From positions 384,930 through 448,929 of the forward strand of contig NZ_JAJAQH010000001.1 of assembly GCF_020523625.1 (NCBI RefSeq): a stretch of DNA of 64,000 bases, in the 5' to 3' direction. Position 1 is the stretch's first letter; each line of letters opens with the position of its first letter. Origin of the DNA: Methylovorus menthalis. GTDB taxonomy: Bacteria; Pseudomonadota; Gammaproteobacteria; Burkholderiales; Methylophilaceae. The position numbers and the translations under genes are program-made. Of this stretch, positions 51,806 to 63,757 are shown piece after piece. Under the pieces are notes generated by a model. The model had not been told where the DNA came from. It worked only from the letters and a program-made list of their open reading frames with translations, and made no database searches.

Positions 51806-54800
51806 ATGAGTTTGGTAACGCGAGTGAATACGCCAATGAATGAAACAGCAACAGTGACGAACCCTGAAATGCAGGGCCTTTACAATCCGGGCAATGAGCA
51901 CGACGCCTGTGGCGTCGGCATGATCGCACACATCAAGGGCAAAAAGAGCCACAAGATCGTGGAGCAAGGCCTGCAGATTCTGGCTAACCTGACCCACCGC
52001 GGTGCGACAGGCTATGACCCCAAGCTGGGTGATGGTGCCGGCATCCTGATTCAGATGCCTGATGCCTTCCTGCGCAAGGAAGCCACCAAGCTGAGCATCA
52101 ACCTGCCAGCCGAGGGCGAGTACGCCTGTGGCATCGTGTTTCTGCCGCAATCGCAAAACGGCCGCGAAGCTTGTGAATCCATCATTGCCCGCATCGTGCA
52201 CGAAGAAGCACAGACCCTGCTGGGCTGGCGCGACGTGCCCCGCGACAACAGCAATATTGCCGATCAAGCACGCGCTGTTGAGCCTGTCATGCGTCAGGTA
52301 TTCATTGCTCGTGGCCCGGCAGCTGCCGACCAGAACGCCTTCGAACGCAAGCTGTTCGTCATTCGCAAGCGCGTTGAACATGCCGTTCGCGCCCTGAAGC
52401 TGGAAGACGGCAACCAGTTCTACATTCCTTCCTTGTCCTCGCGCACCCTGGTTTATAAGGGCATGCTGCTGGCAAACGAAGTCGGTATCTATTACCAGGA
52501 CCTGCAGGACGAGACCATGGTGTCCGCCCTGGCACTGGTGCACCAGCGCTTCTCGACCAACACCTTCCCAGCCTGGGATCTGGCGCACCCATTCCGCATG
52601 ATTGCCCACAACGGTGAAATCAACACCATGCAGGGTAACGTCAACTGGATGGCCGCCCGCCACGAATCCATGCGCTCTGCCCTGATGGGTGAAGACCTGG
52701 AAAAACTGTGGCCGCTGATCGTGGATGGCCAGTCCGACTCCGCTGCATTCGACAATGCGCTGGAACTACTGGTGGCCGGTGGTTACTCATTACCGCACGC
52801 CATGATGATGCTGATTCCGGAAGCCTGGTCCAGCAACACCCTGATGGACGAAGACCGCCGCGCTTTCTACGAATACCACGCTGCGCTGATGGAGCCATGG
52901 GATGGCCCGGCCGCCGTGGCCTTTACCGATGGCCGTATGATAGGCGCCACGCTGGACCGTAACGGTCTGCGTCCCGCACGTTATCTGATTACTGATGATG
53001 ACCACGTCATGCTGGCATCCGAAATGGGTGTGCTGACCTTCCCGGAAGAAAAAATCGTCAAGAAATGGCGTTTGCAACCCGGCAAGATGTTCCTGATCGA
53101 CATGGAGCAAGGTCGCATCATCGACGACGCTGAAGTCAAGCAAAGCCTGGCACAAGCCAAGCCATACCGTGAGTGGATTGAAAAGTCCCGTTACTTCCTG
53201 GGCGACCTGCCCAAGGTTGAAACCAAGCTGGAGCTGAATGCTAACCTGCTCGACCTGCAACAAGCCTTCGGCTACACGCAGGAAGATCTCAAGTTTGTAT
53301 TGCAACCCATGATCACCAATGGTGAAGAGGGTGCGGGCTCCATGGGTAACGACAGCGCCCTGCCGGTGCTGTCCAACAAGCCCAAGCCGCTGTATACCTA
53401 CTTCAAGCAGCTGTTTGCGCAGGTCACGAATCCGCCTATCGACCCGATCCGCGAAGAGCTGGTCATGTCGCTGGTGACCTTCATTGGCCCCAAGCCTAAC
53501 CTCTTGGGCATTGATGAAACCAATCCGCCTATTCGCCTTGAAGCCAGCCAGCCGGTATTGACGCTGGACGAGCTCGAGCAGCTGAAAGCCATCGACAGCC
53601 TGACCCAGGGCCGTTACCGCACGCTGACACTGGACATCACCTATGCCGCCGCACAAGGCAAACAAGGCATGGCTGCCGCGATTGAATCCCTGTGCAAAGC
53701 CGCGGCTGATGCGGTGCACAATGGCTTCAACCTGCTGATCCTGTCTGACCGTCAGGTAAGTCCTGACCGTATCGCCATTCCGGCCTTGCTGGCCTGTTCC
53801 GCGACGCACCAGTCTTTGGTACGCGCTGGTTTGCGCACCAATACCGGCCTGGTCATCGACACTGGCTCCGCCCGCGAAGTGCATCATTTCGCGCTGCTGG
53901 GCGGTTATGGCGCCGAAGCGATCTGTCCATGGCTTGCTTTTGAAACCATCAGCAACATGATGAGCACCGAAGGCAAGGCCGCTGACATCAAGGAAGGTCA
54001 CAAGAAATTCGTCAAGGCGATTGGCAAGGGCCTGCACAAGGTCATGTCCAAGATGGGCATTTCCACTTACCAATCCTACTGTGGCGCGCAGATTTTCGAA
54101 GCGATCGGCCTCAATAGCCCATTCATCGCCAAGTACTTTACTGGCACGGCCACCACCATTGAAGGCATAGGCCTGAATGAAGTGGCAGAAGAAAGCCTGC
54201 GCCAGCATCAATCAGCCTTTGGTAGCGATCCGGTTCTGAGCAATGCGCTGGAAGCGGGCGGCGAGTATGCCTTCCGTGTACGCGGTGAAGAGCATATGTG
54301 GACGCCTGATTCCATTGCCAAGCTGCAACATGCCACCCGCACCAATAGTGCCAGCACTTACAAGGAATACGCCAAGCTGATCAACGACCAGACCCGCCGT
54401 CACATGACGCTGCGCGGCCTGTTCGACATCAAGTCAGCCGGCGCACCTGTGCCGCTGGAAGAAGTGGAACCCGCCAAGGAAATCGTCAAGCGCTTTGCCA
54501 CTGGCGCCATGTCGCTGGGCTCCATCTCCACCGAGGCCCATGCCACGCTGGCTATCGCCATGAACCGTATTGGCGGCCGTTCCAACACCGGCGAAGGTGG
54601 TGAAGATCCCAAGCGTTTCATCCCGGTGGCCAAGGCCAGCTCGCTGGCAGAAGTGCTGGGCAAGGATCGCATTGAGAAAGACGTGCCCATGCTGGCAGGT
54701 GACTCCCTACGCTCCAGCATCAAGCAGGTGGCGTCTGGTCGTTTCGGTGTTACCGCTGAATACCTGGCGAATGCCGACCAGATTCAAATCAAGATGGCGC

Positions 54801-56482
54801 AAGGTGCCAAGCCAGGTGAAGGCGGTCAGTTGCCAGGCCACAAGGTGAGCTCCTATATCGCCCAGTTGCGCTTCTCGGTGCCGGGTGTGGGTCTGATTTC
54901 GCCACCTCCGCACCATGACATTTACTCGATTGAAGATCTGGCTCAACTGATCCATGACCTCAAGAACGCCAATCCCAAGGCTTCGGTATCGGTCAAACTG
55001 GTATCGGAAACCGGTATCGGCACCGTTGCCGCCGGTGTAGCAAAGGCAAAATCTGACCATATCGTGGTCGCAGGTCATGACGGTGGTACCGGCGCATCGC
55101 CGATTTCTTCCATCAAACATGCCGGCACGCCATGGGAATTGGGCCTGGCCGAAACACAGCAAACCCTGGTGCTGAACCAGTTGCGTGGTCGTGTGGTTGT
55201 TCAGGTGGATGGCCAGATGAAAACCGGTCGTGACGTCATGATTGGTGCGCTGCTGGGTGCCGATGAGTTCGGCTTTGCCACGGCGCCGCTGGTGGTTGAG
55301 GGCTGCATCATGATGCGCAAGTGTCATCTGAATACCTGCCCGGTTGGCGTTGCCACTCAGGATCCAGTGCTGCGTCAGAAATTCACCGGCCAGCCAGAGC
55401 ATGTCGTGAACTACTTCTTCTTTGTTGCTGAAGAAGTGCGCGAACTGATGGCAGGCATGGGTATCCGCAAGTTTGAAGACCTGATCGGCCGCGCCGATCT
55501 GCTCGACATGCAAGCCAGTATTGACCACTGGAAAGCCAGTGGCCTGGATTTCACCAAGGTATTCCATCAGCCCAAGGTCGATGAAACCGTCTCGCGTCGC
55601 AATAATGAGTCGCAAGACCACGGTCTGGTAAAAGCGCTGGATAACAAACTTATTGCCCAGGCAGCCAATGGCCTGGAAAAAGGCGAGAAGACCGTTATCG
55701 AAACGCCTATCGTCAACACCAACCGTACCGTGGGTACCATGCTTTCGCATGAGATTGCTCGCCGTTATGGCCGTACCGGTTTGCCTGATGACACCATTAC
55801 CGTGAAGTTGAGCGGTACTGCAGGGCAGAGTTTTGCTGCCTTCCTGACGCAAGGCATCACCTTCGAGCTGACTGGTGAAGGCAACGATTACGTGGGCAAG
55901 GGCCTTTGTGGCGGCCGCATTGTGATCAAGCCGCCCAAGGCTTTCCGTGGCGTGGCGGAAGACAACATCATTGCAGGTAATACCGTGATGTATGGCGCCA
56001 CTTCGGGCCAGAGCTATTTCAATGGCGTGGCTGGCGAGCGCTTCTGTGTACGTAACTCGGGTGCTACCGCTGTGGTTGAAGGCGTAGGCAACCATGGCTG
56101 TGAATACATGACGGGCGGCACGGTAGTAGTGCTGGGGCAGACTGGCCTCAACTTTGCGGCTGGTATGTCGGGTGGCGTGGCTTATGTGTACGACATCGAT
56201 GGCATGTTCGCCAAGCGCTGCAATATGAGCATGGTCAGCCTGGAACCTGTGGAAGCCGCGGGTCATGCGCCTGCTGGTACCGGTCATCACATGGGTCAGC
56301 ACGACGAAGCCACCCTGAAGTTACTGATTGAAAAGCACGTTGAATACACCGGTAGCAGCCGCGCCAAGGCAATACTGGCGGATTGGGATCAGGCACGCGC
56401 CAAGTTCATCAAGGTGCTGCCAAATGAATACAAGCGCGTTCTGAATGAACTGGCTGCTGCAGAAAAGAAGGAAGCCGCATAA
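51806..56482 (+). CDS. gltB: Glutamate synthase, large subunit GltB
   Basis: 1558 aa, usual GltB size. Short propeptide, then the N-terminal nucleophile Cys in [14 protein letters not shown] (class II amidotransferase). Synthase domain with FMN-binding ([31 protein letters not shown]) and the 3Fe-4S Cys cluster in [15 protein letters not shown]-terminal beta-helix ([20 protein letters not shown]). It transfers the glutamine amide to 2-oxoglutarate. Directly coupled to gltD, which starts at the next base. Confidence 0.97.
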   Translation: MSLVTRVNTPMNETATVTNPEMQGLYNPGNEHDACGVGMIAHIKGKKSHKIVEQGLQILANLTHRGATGYDPKLGDGAGILIQMPDAFLRKEATKLSINLPAEGEYACGIVFLPQSQNGREACESIIARIVHEEAQTLLGWRDVPRDNSNIADQARAVEPVMRQVFIARGPAAADQNAFERKLFVIRKRVEHAVRALKLEDGNQFYIPSLSSRTLVYKGMLLANEVGIYYQDLQDETMVSALALVHQRFSTNTFPAWDLAHPFRMIAHNGEINTMQGNVNWMAARHESMRSALMGEDLEKLWPLIVDGQSDSAAFDNALELLVAGGYSLPHAMMMLIPEAWSSNTLMDEDRRAFYEYHAALMEPWDGPAAVAFTDGRMIGATLDRNGLRPARYLITDDDHVMLASEMGVLTFPEEKIVKKWRLQPGKMFLIDMEQGRIIDDAEVKQSLAQAKPYREWIEKSRYFLGDLPKVETKLELNANLLDLQQAFGYTQEDLKFVLQPMITNGEEGAGSMGNDSALPVLSNKPKPLYTYFKQLFAQVTNPPIDPIREELVMSLVTFIGPKPNLLGIDETNPPIRLEASQPVLTLDELEQLKAIDSLTQGRYRTLTLDITYAAAQGKQGMAAAIESLCKAAADAVHNGFNLLILSDRQVSPDRIAIPALLACSATHQSLVRAGLRTNTGLVIDTGSAREVHHFALLGGYGAEAICPWLAFETISNMMSTEGKAADIKEGHKKFVKAIGKGLHKVMSKMGISTYQSYCGAQIFEAIGLNSPFIAKYFTGTATTIEGIGLNEVAEESLRQHQSAFGSDPVLSNALEAGGEYAFRVRGEEHMWTPDSIAKLQHATRTNSASTYKEYAKLINDQTRRHMTLRGLFDIKSAGAPVPLEEVEPAKEIVKRFATGAMSLGSISTEAHATLAIAMNRIGGRSNTGEGGEDPKRFIPVAKASSLAEVLGKDRIEKDVPMLAGDSLRSSIKQVASGRFGVTAEYLANADQIQIKMAQGAKPGEGGQLPGHKVSSYIAQLRFSVPGVGLISPPPHHDIYSIEDLAQLIHDLKNANPKASVSVKLVSETGIGTVAAGVAKAKSDHIVVAGHDGGTGASPISSIKHAGTPWELGLAETQQTLVLNQLRGRVVVQVDGQMKTGRDVMIGALLGADEFGFATAPLVVEGCIMMRKCHLNTCPVGVATQDPVLRQKFTGQPEHVVNYFFFVAEEVRELMAGMGIRKFEDLIGRADLLDMQASIDHWKASGLDFTKVFHQPKVDETVSRRNNESQDHGLVKALDNKLIAQAANGLEKGEKTVIETPIVNTNRTVGTMLSHEIARRYGRTGLPDDTITVKLSGTAGQSFAAFLTQGITFELTGEGNDYVGKGLCGGRIVIKPPKAFRGVAEDNIIAGNTVMYGATSGQSYFNGVAGERFCVRNSGATAVVEGVGNHGCEYMTGGTVVVLGQTGLNFAAGMSGGVAYVYDIDGMFAKRCNMSMVSLEPVEAAGHAPAGTGHHMGQHDEATLKLLIEKHVEYTGSSRAKAILADWDQARAKFIKVLPNEYKRVLNELAAAEKKEAA

Positions 56483-57910
56483 ATGGGCAAAGTAACAGGA
56501 TTTATGGAGTATGGCCGTCTGTCCGAGGCCAACCTGCCAGTCAATGACCGGGTCAAGAATTACAAGGAATTCGTTCTTCACCTGAGCGATGACCAAGCCA
56601 AGACCCAAGGCGCTCGCTGTATGGATTGCGGTATTCCGTTCTGTATGAGCGGCTGCCCGATCAACAATATCATTCCTGACTGGAATGACCTGGTGTATCG
56701 CCAGGACTGGCGCAATGCGATTGACGTGCTGCACTCAACCAATAACTTCCCCGAGTTTACTGGTCGTATCTGCCCGGCACCCTGTGAAGCGGCCTGTACG
56801 CTGAACATCAACGCCGATGCCGTGGGCATCAAGTCGATTGAACACGCCATCATCGACAAGGCATGGGGAAACGACTGGGTGAAGCCTCAGGTTCCTGCCA
56901 GCAAAACCGGCAAGAAAGTTGCCATCGTCGGCTCCGGCCCGGCAGGGATGGCAGCAGCACAGCAACTGGCTCGCGTTGGTCATGACGTCGTCGTGCTGGA
57001 AAAAGAAAGCCGCATTGGTGGCTTGCTGCGTTACGGCATCCCTGACTTCAAGATGGAAAAAAGCCATATTGACCGCCGCATGGAACAAATGCGCGCGGAA
57101 GGCGTTGAGTTCCGTACCGGCCAGCATGTGGGCGAAAATGTCAGCGCCGATGAGCTCACCAAGGAATTTGATGCTGTGATTCTGGCGGGTGGCGCCGAAT
57201 ATCCTCGCGATTTGCCAGTGCCTGGCCGTGCGCTGGATGGTGTACATTTCGCCATGGACTTCCTGACGCCACAAAACAAGGTCGTCGCAGGCGACACGGT
57301 TGCCGACCAGATCATGGCAACTGGCAAGCACGTGGTGGTAATTGGTGGCGGTGATACCGGCTCCGATTGCGTGGGTACCTCCAACCGTCACGGTGCAGCC
57401 TCCATCACGCAGTTTGAACTGATGCCACAACCGCCTGAAAAGGAAAACAAGGATCTGGTATGGCCGAACTGGCCGCTCAAGATGCGTACTTCGAGCTCCC
57501 ATGAAGAGGGCTGTGATCGCGACTGGTCCATCACCACCAAGGAATTGATTGGTGAAAATGGCAAAGTGGTCGCACTCAAGGGCGCACGCGTGGAGTGGAA
57601 AGACGGCAAGATGGTTGAGATTCCAGATTCTGAATTCACCATCAAGGCTGATCTGGTACTGCTGGCCATGGGCTTTGTAAGCCCGGTACAAAAGGTACTG
57701 GACGCATTTGGCGTTGAAAAGGATGCACGTGGCAATGCCAAGGCAACCACCGACGGTGAGGGCTGCTACGCAACCTCCTCCCCCAAGGTATTTGCTGCTG
57801 GCGACATGCGCCGCGGTCAATCTCTGGTGGTATGGGCCATCCGCGAAGGACGCCAATGCGCCCGCGCCGTCGATGAGTTCCTGATGGGATCATCCACCCT
57901 GCCAAGATAA
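56483..57910 (+). CDS. gltD: Glutamate synthase, small subunit GltD
   Basis: 475 aa. N-terminal Cys clusters ([28 protein letters not shown]) for 4Fe-4S, FAD site [18 protein letters not shown] and NADPH site [15 protein letters not shown]. It feeds electrons from NADPH to GltB. Followed by a strong terminator, so gltBD form a unit. Confidence 0.97.
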   Translation: MGKVTGFMEYGRLSEANLPVNDRVKNYKEFVLHLSDDQAKTQGARCMDCGIPFCMSGCPINNIIPDWNDLVYRQDWRNAIDVLHSTNNFPEFTGRICPAPCEAACTLNINADAVGIKSIEHAIIDKAWGNDWVKPQVPASKTGKKVAIVGSGPAGMAAAQQLARVGHDVVVLEKESRIGGLLRYGIPDFKMEKSHIDRRMEQMRAEGVEFRTGQHVGENVSADELTKEFDAVILAGGAEYPRDLPVPGRALDGVHFAMDFLTPQNKVVAGDTVADQIMATGKHVVVIGGGDTGSDCVGTSNRHGAASITQFELMPQPPEKENKDLVWPNWPLKMRTSSSHEEGCDRDWSITTKELIGENGKVVALKGARVEWKDGKMVEIPDSEFTIKADLVLLAMGFVSPVQKVLDAFGVEKDARGNAKATTDGEGCYATSSPKVFAAGDMRRGQSLVVWAIREGRQCARAVDEFLMGSSTLPR

Positions 57911-57930
57911 GGCTAACCAGGCATGACACA

Positions 57931-57962
57931 AGGGGATACCGCTGGTATCCCCTCATTTTTTT
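57931..57962 (+). terminator. Terminator after gltBD
   Basis: AGGGGATACC / GGTATCCCCT stem with a GCT loop, then CATTTTTTT. Confidence 0.9.
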
Positions 57963-57976
57963 GAAAAGCCCCCACC

Positions 57977-59041
57977 ATGACAGCACTCAAGAACGACACC
58001 TTCTTACGCGCACTTCTGCGGCAGCCTACCGACTACACCCCCGTCTGGATGATGCGCCAGGCCGGACGCTATCTGCCGGAATACCGTGCCACACGGAAGA
58101 ATGCTGGCAGCTTCCTGAGCCTGTGCAAAAACACCGACTTTGCCACCGAAGTCACCATGCAGCCATTGGATCGTTACCCCCTAGATGCCGCCATCCTGTT
58201 TTCCGACATCCTGACAGTCCCCGATGCGATGGGGCTGGGGCTGTATTTTGTCGAAGGGGAAGGCCCGAAGTTTGAACGCCCGGTGCGCGACGCCGCTGCG
58301 ATTCACAACCTGCATGTGCCGGACATCGCTGCCGATCTCGGTTATGTCACTGACGCTGTCAGCCAGATACGCAAAACGCTGGATGGCCGCGTACCGCTCA
58401 TCGGCTTCTCCGGCAGCCCCTGGACGCTCGCCACCTATATGATTGAGGGGCAAGGCGGTACGGATTTCCTCACCATCAAGAAAATGGCGTATGCAGAGCC
58501 TGCGTTGCTGCATCATTTGCTGGATATCACCGCGCAAACCGTCACGCTGTACCTCAATGCACAGATTGAAGCGGGCGCCCAGGCCGTGATGATTTTTGAC
58601 TCCTGGGGTGGCGCGCTCTCACATAACGCGTACCGCGAATTCTCATTGGCTTACATGGAAAAAATCGTCGCAGGGCTGATCAAGCAACGTGACGGTACCC
58701 CTGTTCCCAGCATCGTGTTTACCAAAGGCGGCGCCCTGTGGCTGGAAGCGCAGGCGGCCATTGGCGCTGATGCTTTGGGATTGGACTGGACTGTAGATAT
58801 TGGCGAGGCCAGAAAGCGCGTAGGCGGGCAAGTAGCGCTACAAGGCAATATGGACCCGGCTATCCTGCTCTCGACCCCGGAAGCCATTGAAAAAGAAGTC
58901 GCCAGCATACTGGCGAGTTACGGTCATGGTCACGGCCATGTATTCAACCTCGGCCACGGCATCACGCAGCATACGCCGCCAGAAAATGCGGAAGCCATGA
59001 TCAAGGCCGTGAAAGCCTTGAGTCCGCAGTACCACGTTTAA
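57977..59041 (+). CDS. hemE: Uroporphyrinogen decarboxylase HemE
   Basis: 354 aa. N-terminal [19 protein letters not shown] (substrate Arg residues), [31 protein letters not shown] and [14 protein letters not shown]. It removes four carboxyl groups from uroporphyrinogen III in heme synthesis. Convergent with priA. Confidence 0.97.
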   Translation: MTALKNDTFLRALLRQPTDYTPVWMMRQAGRYLPEYRATRKNAGSFLSLCKNTDFATEVTMQPLDRYPLDAAILFSDILTVPDAMGLGLYFVEGEGPKFERPVRDAAAIHNLHVPDIAADLGYVTDAVSQIRKTLDGRVPLIGFSGSPWTLATYMIEGQGGTDFLTIKKMAYAEPALLHHLLDITAQTVTLYLNAQIEAGAQAVMIFDSWGGALSHNAYREFSLAYMEKIVAGLIKQRDGTPVPSIVFTKGGALWLEAQAAIGADALGLDWTVDIGEARKRVGGQVALQGNMDPAILLSTPEAIEKEVASILASYGHGHGHVFNLGHGITQHTPPENAEAMIKAVKALSPQYHV

Positions 59042-59097
59042 ATCACGAAGATTCCTTTGGTTTTCTGCTAACGCGGTGTTTCCGCGACAGACAAACG

Positions 59098-61308
59098 CTA
59101 AAACTCCAGGGGATCTACATCGACCGTCCAGCGCAGCTTGCTGGCTAATGGATGGGCGCGCAATTGCGGTACCAGCTGTCGCAATAATTGCTGAATCTGC
59201 AAACGGCTTTCGCCTTGCATCAGCAAGTAAGCCCGCTCCATACCCTTCAACTTCTCCATCTGGGGCCGCACGGGATCATACGTAAGCACATGCTCACTCA
59301 GCTGCCTTGCCAATACCAATGCATCATTCAGAAAATCCTGCACTAGTGAATACTGATTGGCCTCAGCACGCAGCAGGGCTAGAAAAGCATAGGGCGGAAA
59401 TTGCGCCAGCTGCCGTTCCTGCAGCTGTGAATCTGCGTATGCCACATAATCATGCTTACGCAGGGCATTGAACAGATTGTGCTCGGGGAAGGAGGTCTGT
59501 ATCAGCACTTCACCTGGCTTGTCAGCCCGACCCGCCCGGCCAGACACCTGCATCAATTGGGCAAAAAGGCGTTCAGCCGCCCGAAAGTCCGGGCTGAATA
59601 GCGCACTATCGGTATCGACCACCCCCACCAGCGTCAGATTGGGAAAGTCATGGCCTTTGGCCAGCATCTGCGTGCCCACCAGGATATCAATCTCATCGGC
59701 ATGCACCGCCTGCAGGATATCTGCCAGGGCTTCCTTGCGCCGCGTGCTATCACGGTCCACGCGTTGAATGCGTGCCGTGGGGAACAGGCGCGCCAGGGTT
59801 TCTTCCAGACGCTGCGTACCATGGCCGGTAGGGTGCAAATCGGCATTGCCACAGCTTGGGCACTGCCGCACGATCTTCTGCTCATGTCCGCAGTGATGGC
59901 ATCGCAAGCGGCTCTGCCGCAGATGCACCACCAGCCGGCTGCTACAGCGGGTGCATGAAGCAATCCAGTGGCAGGCATTGCACAACAACACTGGCGAGTA
60001 GCCACGCCGATTGATGAACAGCAGGCTTTGCTCCTTGCGCTGCAAGCGTTGGCGCAGCGCTTCGATCAGAGCGGGCGATAACCCATCCTGCAATTCAACG
60101 CGATTGGTATCGATGCAACCGATACGGGGCAACTGCGATTTGGCGACAGCCCGGTTTTGCAGCGTCAGCAAGCCATATTTGCCGGTTTGCGCGTTGTGCC
60201 AGGTTTCCAGGGATGGCGTTGCCGACCCCAGCACGATGGGCACTTTCGCCCGTTGCGCCCGCACCATGGCCACATCACGGGCATGGTAGCGCATGCTATC
60301 CTGCTGCTTGTAAGAGCCATCGTGCTCTTCATCCACAATCACCAGCCGCAGCCTGGGCAGGGGAGTAAATACCGACAGGCGGGTGCCCACCACAATACGG
60401 GCAATACCTGACTGGGCCAGACGCCAGTTCTGCAAGCGCTCGGCCTCGCCCAGATTGCTATGCAATGCCACCATGGGCAGATGCGGCAAACGGCTGCGAA
60501 ATCGCGCTTCCAGCTGCGGGGTCAGATTGATTTCAGGCACCAGCACCAGCGCCTGACCATCATTGTCCGCCAGCATAAGTTGCAGCCACTGCATGTAAAC
60601 CTCGGTTTTGCCACTGCCGGTAATCCCATGCAGCAGCCATGCCTTGAACCCTTCGCTGGCCTGCATGCGCTGCAAGGCAGCCGTCTGGTCTTCGTTCAAC
60701 GGCGGCGGCGGTACGGCTGCTGACACTGAGGCCGACAATCCCGCCAGCACCTCATCCGCCTCTACCCAGCCAGACTCCTGCAAGCCCTGCATGGCCCCAC
60801 GCCAACCGGAAGAAATCTCGGGTAACGCGCTTTCATGCAGAACGCCATGCTCACGCAAGGCTGCATATAGCTTGCGCTGGATAAGCTTGCGGCGGGGTAG
60901 TTGTTCAATTTCGGCCGCAAGACCCTCAGGGGAAAGCCGGAAAGCATACTGCTTGCGCGACACCGCAGGCTCGGTCTGGCGTAAACGCCCAGGCAAACTG
61001 GCGAGGAGGGCTTGCCCCAGCGGGTATTGGTAATAGTCCGCACAAAAGCGCAACAGGGCAAAGGTATCCGAATCCAGCGGGGGTTCATCGACAAACGCCG
61101 TTTCGATCGCCTTCAGTTTGGCAGAGGGCACCTCGCTGACCGCACTCTTGCCGACCACAATGCCGATTTGCCGCCGACGACCAAAAGGCACGACCACGCG
61201 CTGCCCCACCGCGACATCAAAGCCGCCATCTAGGTAATCAAACAGGCTGTCGATAGGCACATCCAGTGCGACTTGCAGGATGCCCATGGGAGGTGGGGTA
61301 ATGATCAT
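59098..61308 (-). CDS. priA: Primosomal replication helicase PriA
   Basis: 736 aa. Helicase motor with Walker A GITGSGKTEVYMQ, DEEHDGSYKQQD, and the two-zinc Cys region (CNACHWIASCTRCSSR, CHHCGHEQ, CPSCGNADLHP). N-terminal DNA-binding domain present (PIDSLFDYLDGGFDVAVGQR). Restarts stalled forks. Start ATG 61308 lacks a clear ribosome site; ATG 61287 (MGILQVALD) is an alternative. Confidence 0.95.
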   Translation of the reverse strand: MIITPPPMGILQVALDVPIDSLFDYLDGGFDVAVGQRVVVPFGRRRQIGIVVGKSAVSEVPSAKLKAIETAFVDEPPLDSDTFALLRFCADYYQYPLGQALLASLPGRLRQTEPAVSRKQYAFRLSPEGLAAEIEQLPRRKLIQRKLYAALREHGVLHESALPEISSGWRGAMQGLQESGWVEADEVLAGLSASVSAAVPPPPLNEDQTAALQRMQASEGFKAWLLHGITGSGKTEVYMQWLQLMLADNDGQALVLVPEINLTPQLEARFRSRLPHLPMVALHSNLGEAERLQNWRLAQSGIARIVVGTRLSVFTPLPRLRLVIVDEEHDGSYKQQDSMRYHARDVAMVRAQRAKVPIVLGSATPSLETWHNAQTGKYGLLTLQNRAVAKSQLPRIGCIDTNRVELQDGLSPALIEALRQRLQRKEQSLLFINRRGYSPVLLCNACHWIASCTRCSSRLVVHLRQSRLRCHHCGHEQKIVRQCPSCGNADLHPTGHGTQRLEETLARLFPTARIQRVDRDSTRRKEALADILQAVHADEIDILVGTQMLAKGHDFPNLTLVGVVDTDSALFSPDFRAAERLFAQLMQVSGRAGRADKPGEVLIQTSFPEHNLFNALRKHDYVAYADSQLQERQLAQFPPYAFLALLRAEANQYSLVQDFLNDALVLARQLSEHVLTYDPVRPQMEKLKGMERAYLLMQGESRLQIQQLLRQLVPQLRAHPLASKLRWTVDVDPLEF

Positions 61309-61395
61309 TGAAACAGATATTGAATCGGGTGGTGAGCGTTGTTGGTCAATGGGTTAGAATAGCGACTTTCGTCATATTGTATAGACTTCACTCTC

Positions 61396-63054
61396 TTGAA
61401 AGCACATCTTACCGAATTACTGACCCAGGCCGCAAAAAGCCTGGGGGTCGATAGCGCAAGTTTTTCGATTCTGCTGGAACGCCCGAAATCTGCCGACCAC
61501 GGCGATTTTGCCACCAATCTGGCCATGATGCTGGCCAAACCCTTGCGCCAGAACCCACGTGCCATTGCTGAGAGCCTGATCAAGGCACTTCCAGCTTCCG
61601 ACTATGTTGCCAAGGTGGAAATCGCCGGTGCTGGCTTTATCAATTTCTTCCTCAATGGCCAGGCACGCCATGGCGTGATTGCGCAGATACGCGAGCAGGG
61701 TGACCGTTTTGGCCACAATAGCGCTGGTCAGCGCCGCAAGGTACAAGTGGAGTTTGTCTCCGCCAACCCCACCGGACCCTTGCACGTCGGCCACGGCCGG
61801 GGGGCTGCAGTCGGCGACTGTCTGGCACGGCTGCTGGCAGCCAATGGCTGGGACGTCACGCGCGAGTTCTATTACAACGACGCTGGCGCCCAGATCGACA
61901 ATCTCACCAAGTCTGTCCATGCACGTGCGCAAGGGCTTACCCCCGAGCACCCGACCTTTCCTGAAGAAGGCTATCGCGGCGAATACATCATCGATATTGC
62001 CAAGGCTTACCTGGCAGGCGAAACCATCGTGGCAGATGACCAGCAGGTGACCGCCAGCGGTGACGTGAACGATCTGGAATCCATACGCCGCTTTGCCGTA
62101 GCTTACCTGCGGCATGAGCAGGATCTTGATCTGCAGGCATTCCAGATCAAGTTTGATGTGTTCTCACTGGAGTCCGGCCTCTACACCGAAGGCAAGGTGG
62201 AAAGTACGGTACAAGCCCTGATCAATAGTGGCCATACCTATGAGCAGGACGACGCCCTCTGGCTCAAGACCACCGACTTTGGCGATGACAAAGACCGTGT
62301 GATGCGCAAGCGTGAAGGCGGTTATACCTATTTTGTGCCTGATGTGGCCTACCACGTGGAAAAATGGAAACGTGGTTTTGAACGCGTGATCAACGAGCAG
62401 GGTGCCGACCACCACAGCACCATTACCCGCGTACGCGCAGGTTTGCAGGCAATTGATATCGGCATTCCGCAAGGCTGGCCAGATTATGTATTGCACCAGA
62501 TGGTGACCGTGATGCGCGGTGGCGAGGAGGTGAAACTCTCCAAGCGTGCGGGCAGCTACGTCACGCTGCGCGACCTCATCGAAGAAGTGGGCTGCGATGC
62601 CACGCGCTATTTCCTGGCCGCACGCCGTGCCGATTCGCAACTGGTATTCGACATTGACCTGGCGCGTGCACAAACCAATGACAACCCGGTGTATTACATC
62701 CAGTATGCGCATGCCCGTATCTGCAGCGTGCTGGGGCAATGGGGTGGCGATCAAAGCACGCTGGTCAGCGCTGATCTCAGCCGTCTGGATGCACCCCACG
62801 AGGCAGCATTGCTGCAGCGTCTGGATGAGTTCACCGATGTCGTAAAAAATGCAGCCGATGAACTGGCACCGCATATGATCGCCAATTACCTGAAAGAGCT
62901 GGCGAGCGACCTGCACAGCTATTACAACGCACAGCAATTCCTGGTAGAAGATAGCGCACTCAAGCTGGCCCGCATGGCCTTGATCAGCGCTACACGCCAG
63001 GTATTAAAAAATGGCCTTGATCTCCTGGGCGTCAGCGCCCCGGAAAAAATGTAG
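61396..63054 (+). CDS. argS: Arginyl-tRNA synthetase
   Basis: 552 aa. Start is TTG 61396 ([17 protein letters not shown]); no in-frame ATG near it, and the ribosome site is poor, which is unusual for an essential gene. Class I signature HVGHGRGAA (HIGH-type) and KLSKRAG (KMSKS-like), and a C-terminal DALR anticodon domain. Divergent from priA. Confidence 0.95.
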   Translation: MKAHLTELLTQAAKSLGVDSASFSILLERPKSADHGDFATNLAMMLAKPLRQNPRAIAESLIKALPASDYVAKVEIAGAGFINFFLNGQARHGVIAQIREQGDRFGHNSAGQRRKVQVEFVSANPTGPLHVGHGRGAAVGDCLARLLAANGWDVTREFYYNDAGAQIDNLTKSVHARAQGLTPEHPTFPEEGYRGEYIIDIAKAYLAGETIVADDQQVTASGDVNDLESIRRFAVAYLRHEQDLDLQAFQIKFDVFSLESGLYTEGKVESTVQALINSGHTYEQDDALWLKTTDFGDDKDRVMRKREGGYTYFVPDVAYHVEKWKRGFERVINEQGADHHSTITRVRAGLQAIDIGIPQGWPDYVLHQMVTVMRGGEEVKLSKRAGSYVTLRDLIEEVGCDATRYFLAARRADSQLVFDIDLARAQTNDNPVYYIQYAHARICSVLGQWGGDQSTLVSADLSRLDAPHEAALLQRLDEFTDVVKNAADELAPHMIANYLKELASDLHSYYNAQQFLVEDSALKLARMALISATRQVLKNGLDLLGVSAPEKM

Positions 63055-63084
63055 GCCATATAGGAAAGTAAGCAAGGAGATATT

Positions 63085-63690
63085 GTGAGCAGAGATTACA
63101 AACCCCGTAGCGCCTCATCCAGCAAGAGCGGCAGCAAATCCAAAGGCAGCCCGTTCTTTTCCGGCCTGCTGGTTGGACTGGTTCTGGGCGTTGGCCTGTC
63201 GGTTGCGGTGGCGATCATGGTGAAAGGCAGTGACAGCCCGTTTGTCAGCCGTGCTCCAGAAAAAGCGCCAGAGGAAACAGCCAAGGCAGATACCAGCGCC
63301 TTGCCCAAGGCTGAAAAGAATGCCGATACCCCGGAAAAGCCACGCTTTGATTTCTACACCATACTGCCTGGCAGCGAAACCCAGGTAACGGAACAAGAGA
63401 TCAAGCAGAAACAGGCCGCACCAGAAGCTGCCAAAGTGCAGGAAAGCTACTTCCTGCAAGTGGGCGCTTTTCAGACTGAGCAGGAAGCCGACAATATGAA
63501 GGCAAAGCTGGCACTGCTGGGGCTGGAAGCCATCGTGCAAACCGCGACCATTCCTAACAAAGGGGTATGGCATCGCGTGCGGGTCGGCCCATTTGCCAAT
63601 GTCGACCAAATAAATAAATCCCGTGAAGAGCTGGTACAGAACGGATTTAAGGTTGACCTGATCAAAGTGAATAGCAGTACGCCTGGATAA
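63085..63690 (+). CDS. SPOR-domain membrane protein (FtsN/DedD-like)
   Basis: 201 aa from GTG 63085 with AAGGAGA upstream. One membrane segment (FFSGLLVGLVLGVGLSVAVA), a Lys/Ala/Pro/Glu-rich linker, and a C-terminal SPOR domain (YFLQVGAFQTEQEADNMKAK, VWHRVRVGPFANVDQ) that binds denuded glycan strands at the septum. In beta-proteobacteria this gene commonly lies between argS and dsbA, as here. Confidence 0.9.
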   Translation: MSRDYKPRSASSSKSGSKSKGSPFFSGLLVGLVLGVGLSVAVAIMVKGSDSPFVSRAPEKAPEETAKADTSALPKAEKNADTPEKPRFDFYTILPGSETQVTEQEIKQKQAAPEAAKVQESYFLQVGAFQTEQEADNMKAKLALLGLEAIVQTATIPNKGVWHRVRVGPFANVDQINKSREELVQNGFKVDLIKVNSSTPG

Positions 63691-63757
63691 AGCCTGTCAG
63701 CCGCAACCAGCTTAATGCGTTAGTCGATTACAACTTACATCAACAAGGATTCGAATC

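Noticed and set aside
52790-56302. Two long minus-strand ORFs (473 and 531 aa) opposite gltB, and a 373-aa one opposite gltD
   Set aside because: They run exactly antisense to genes with complete, conserved domains, show no motifs, and lack ribosome sites. Long antisense frames are expected from the strong codon bias of gltBD.
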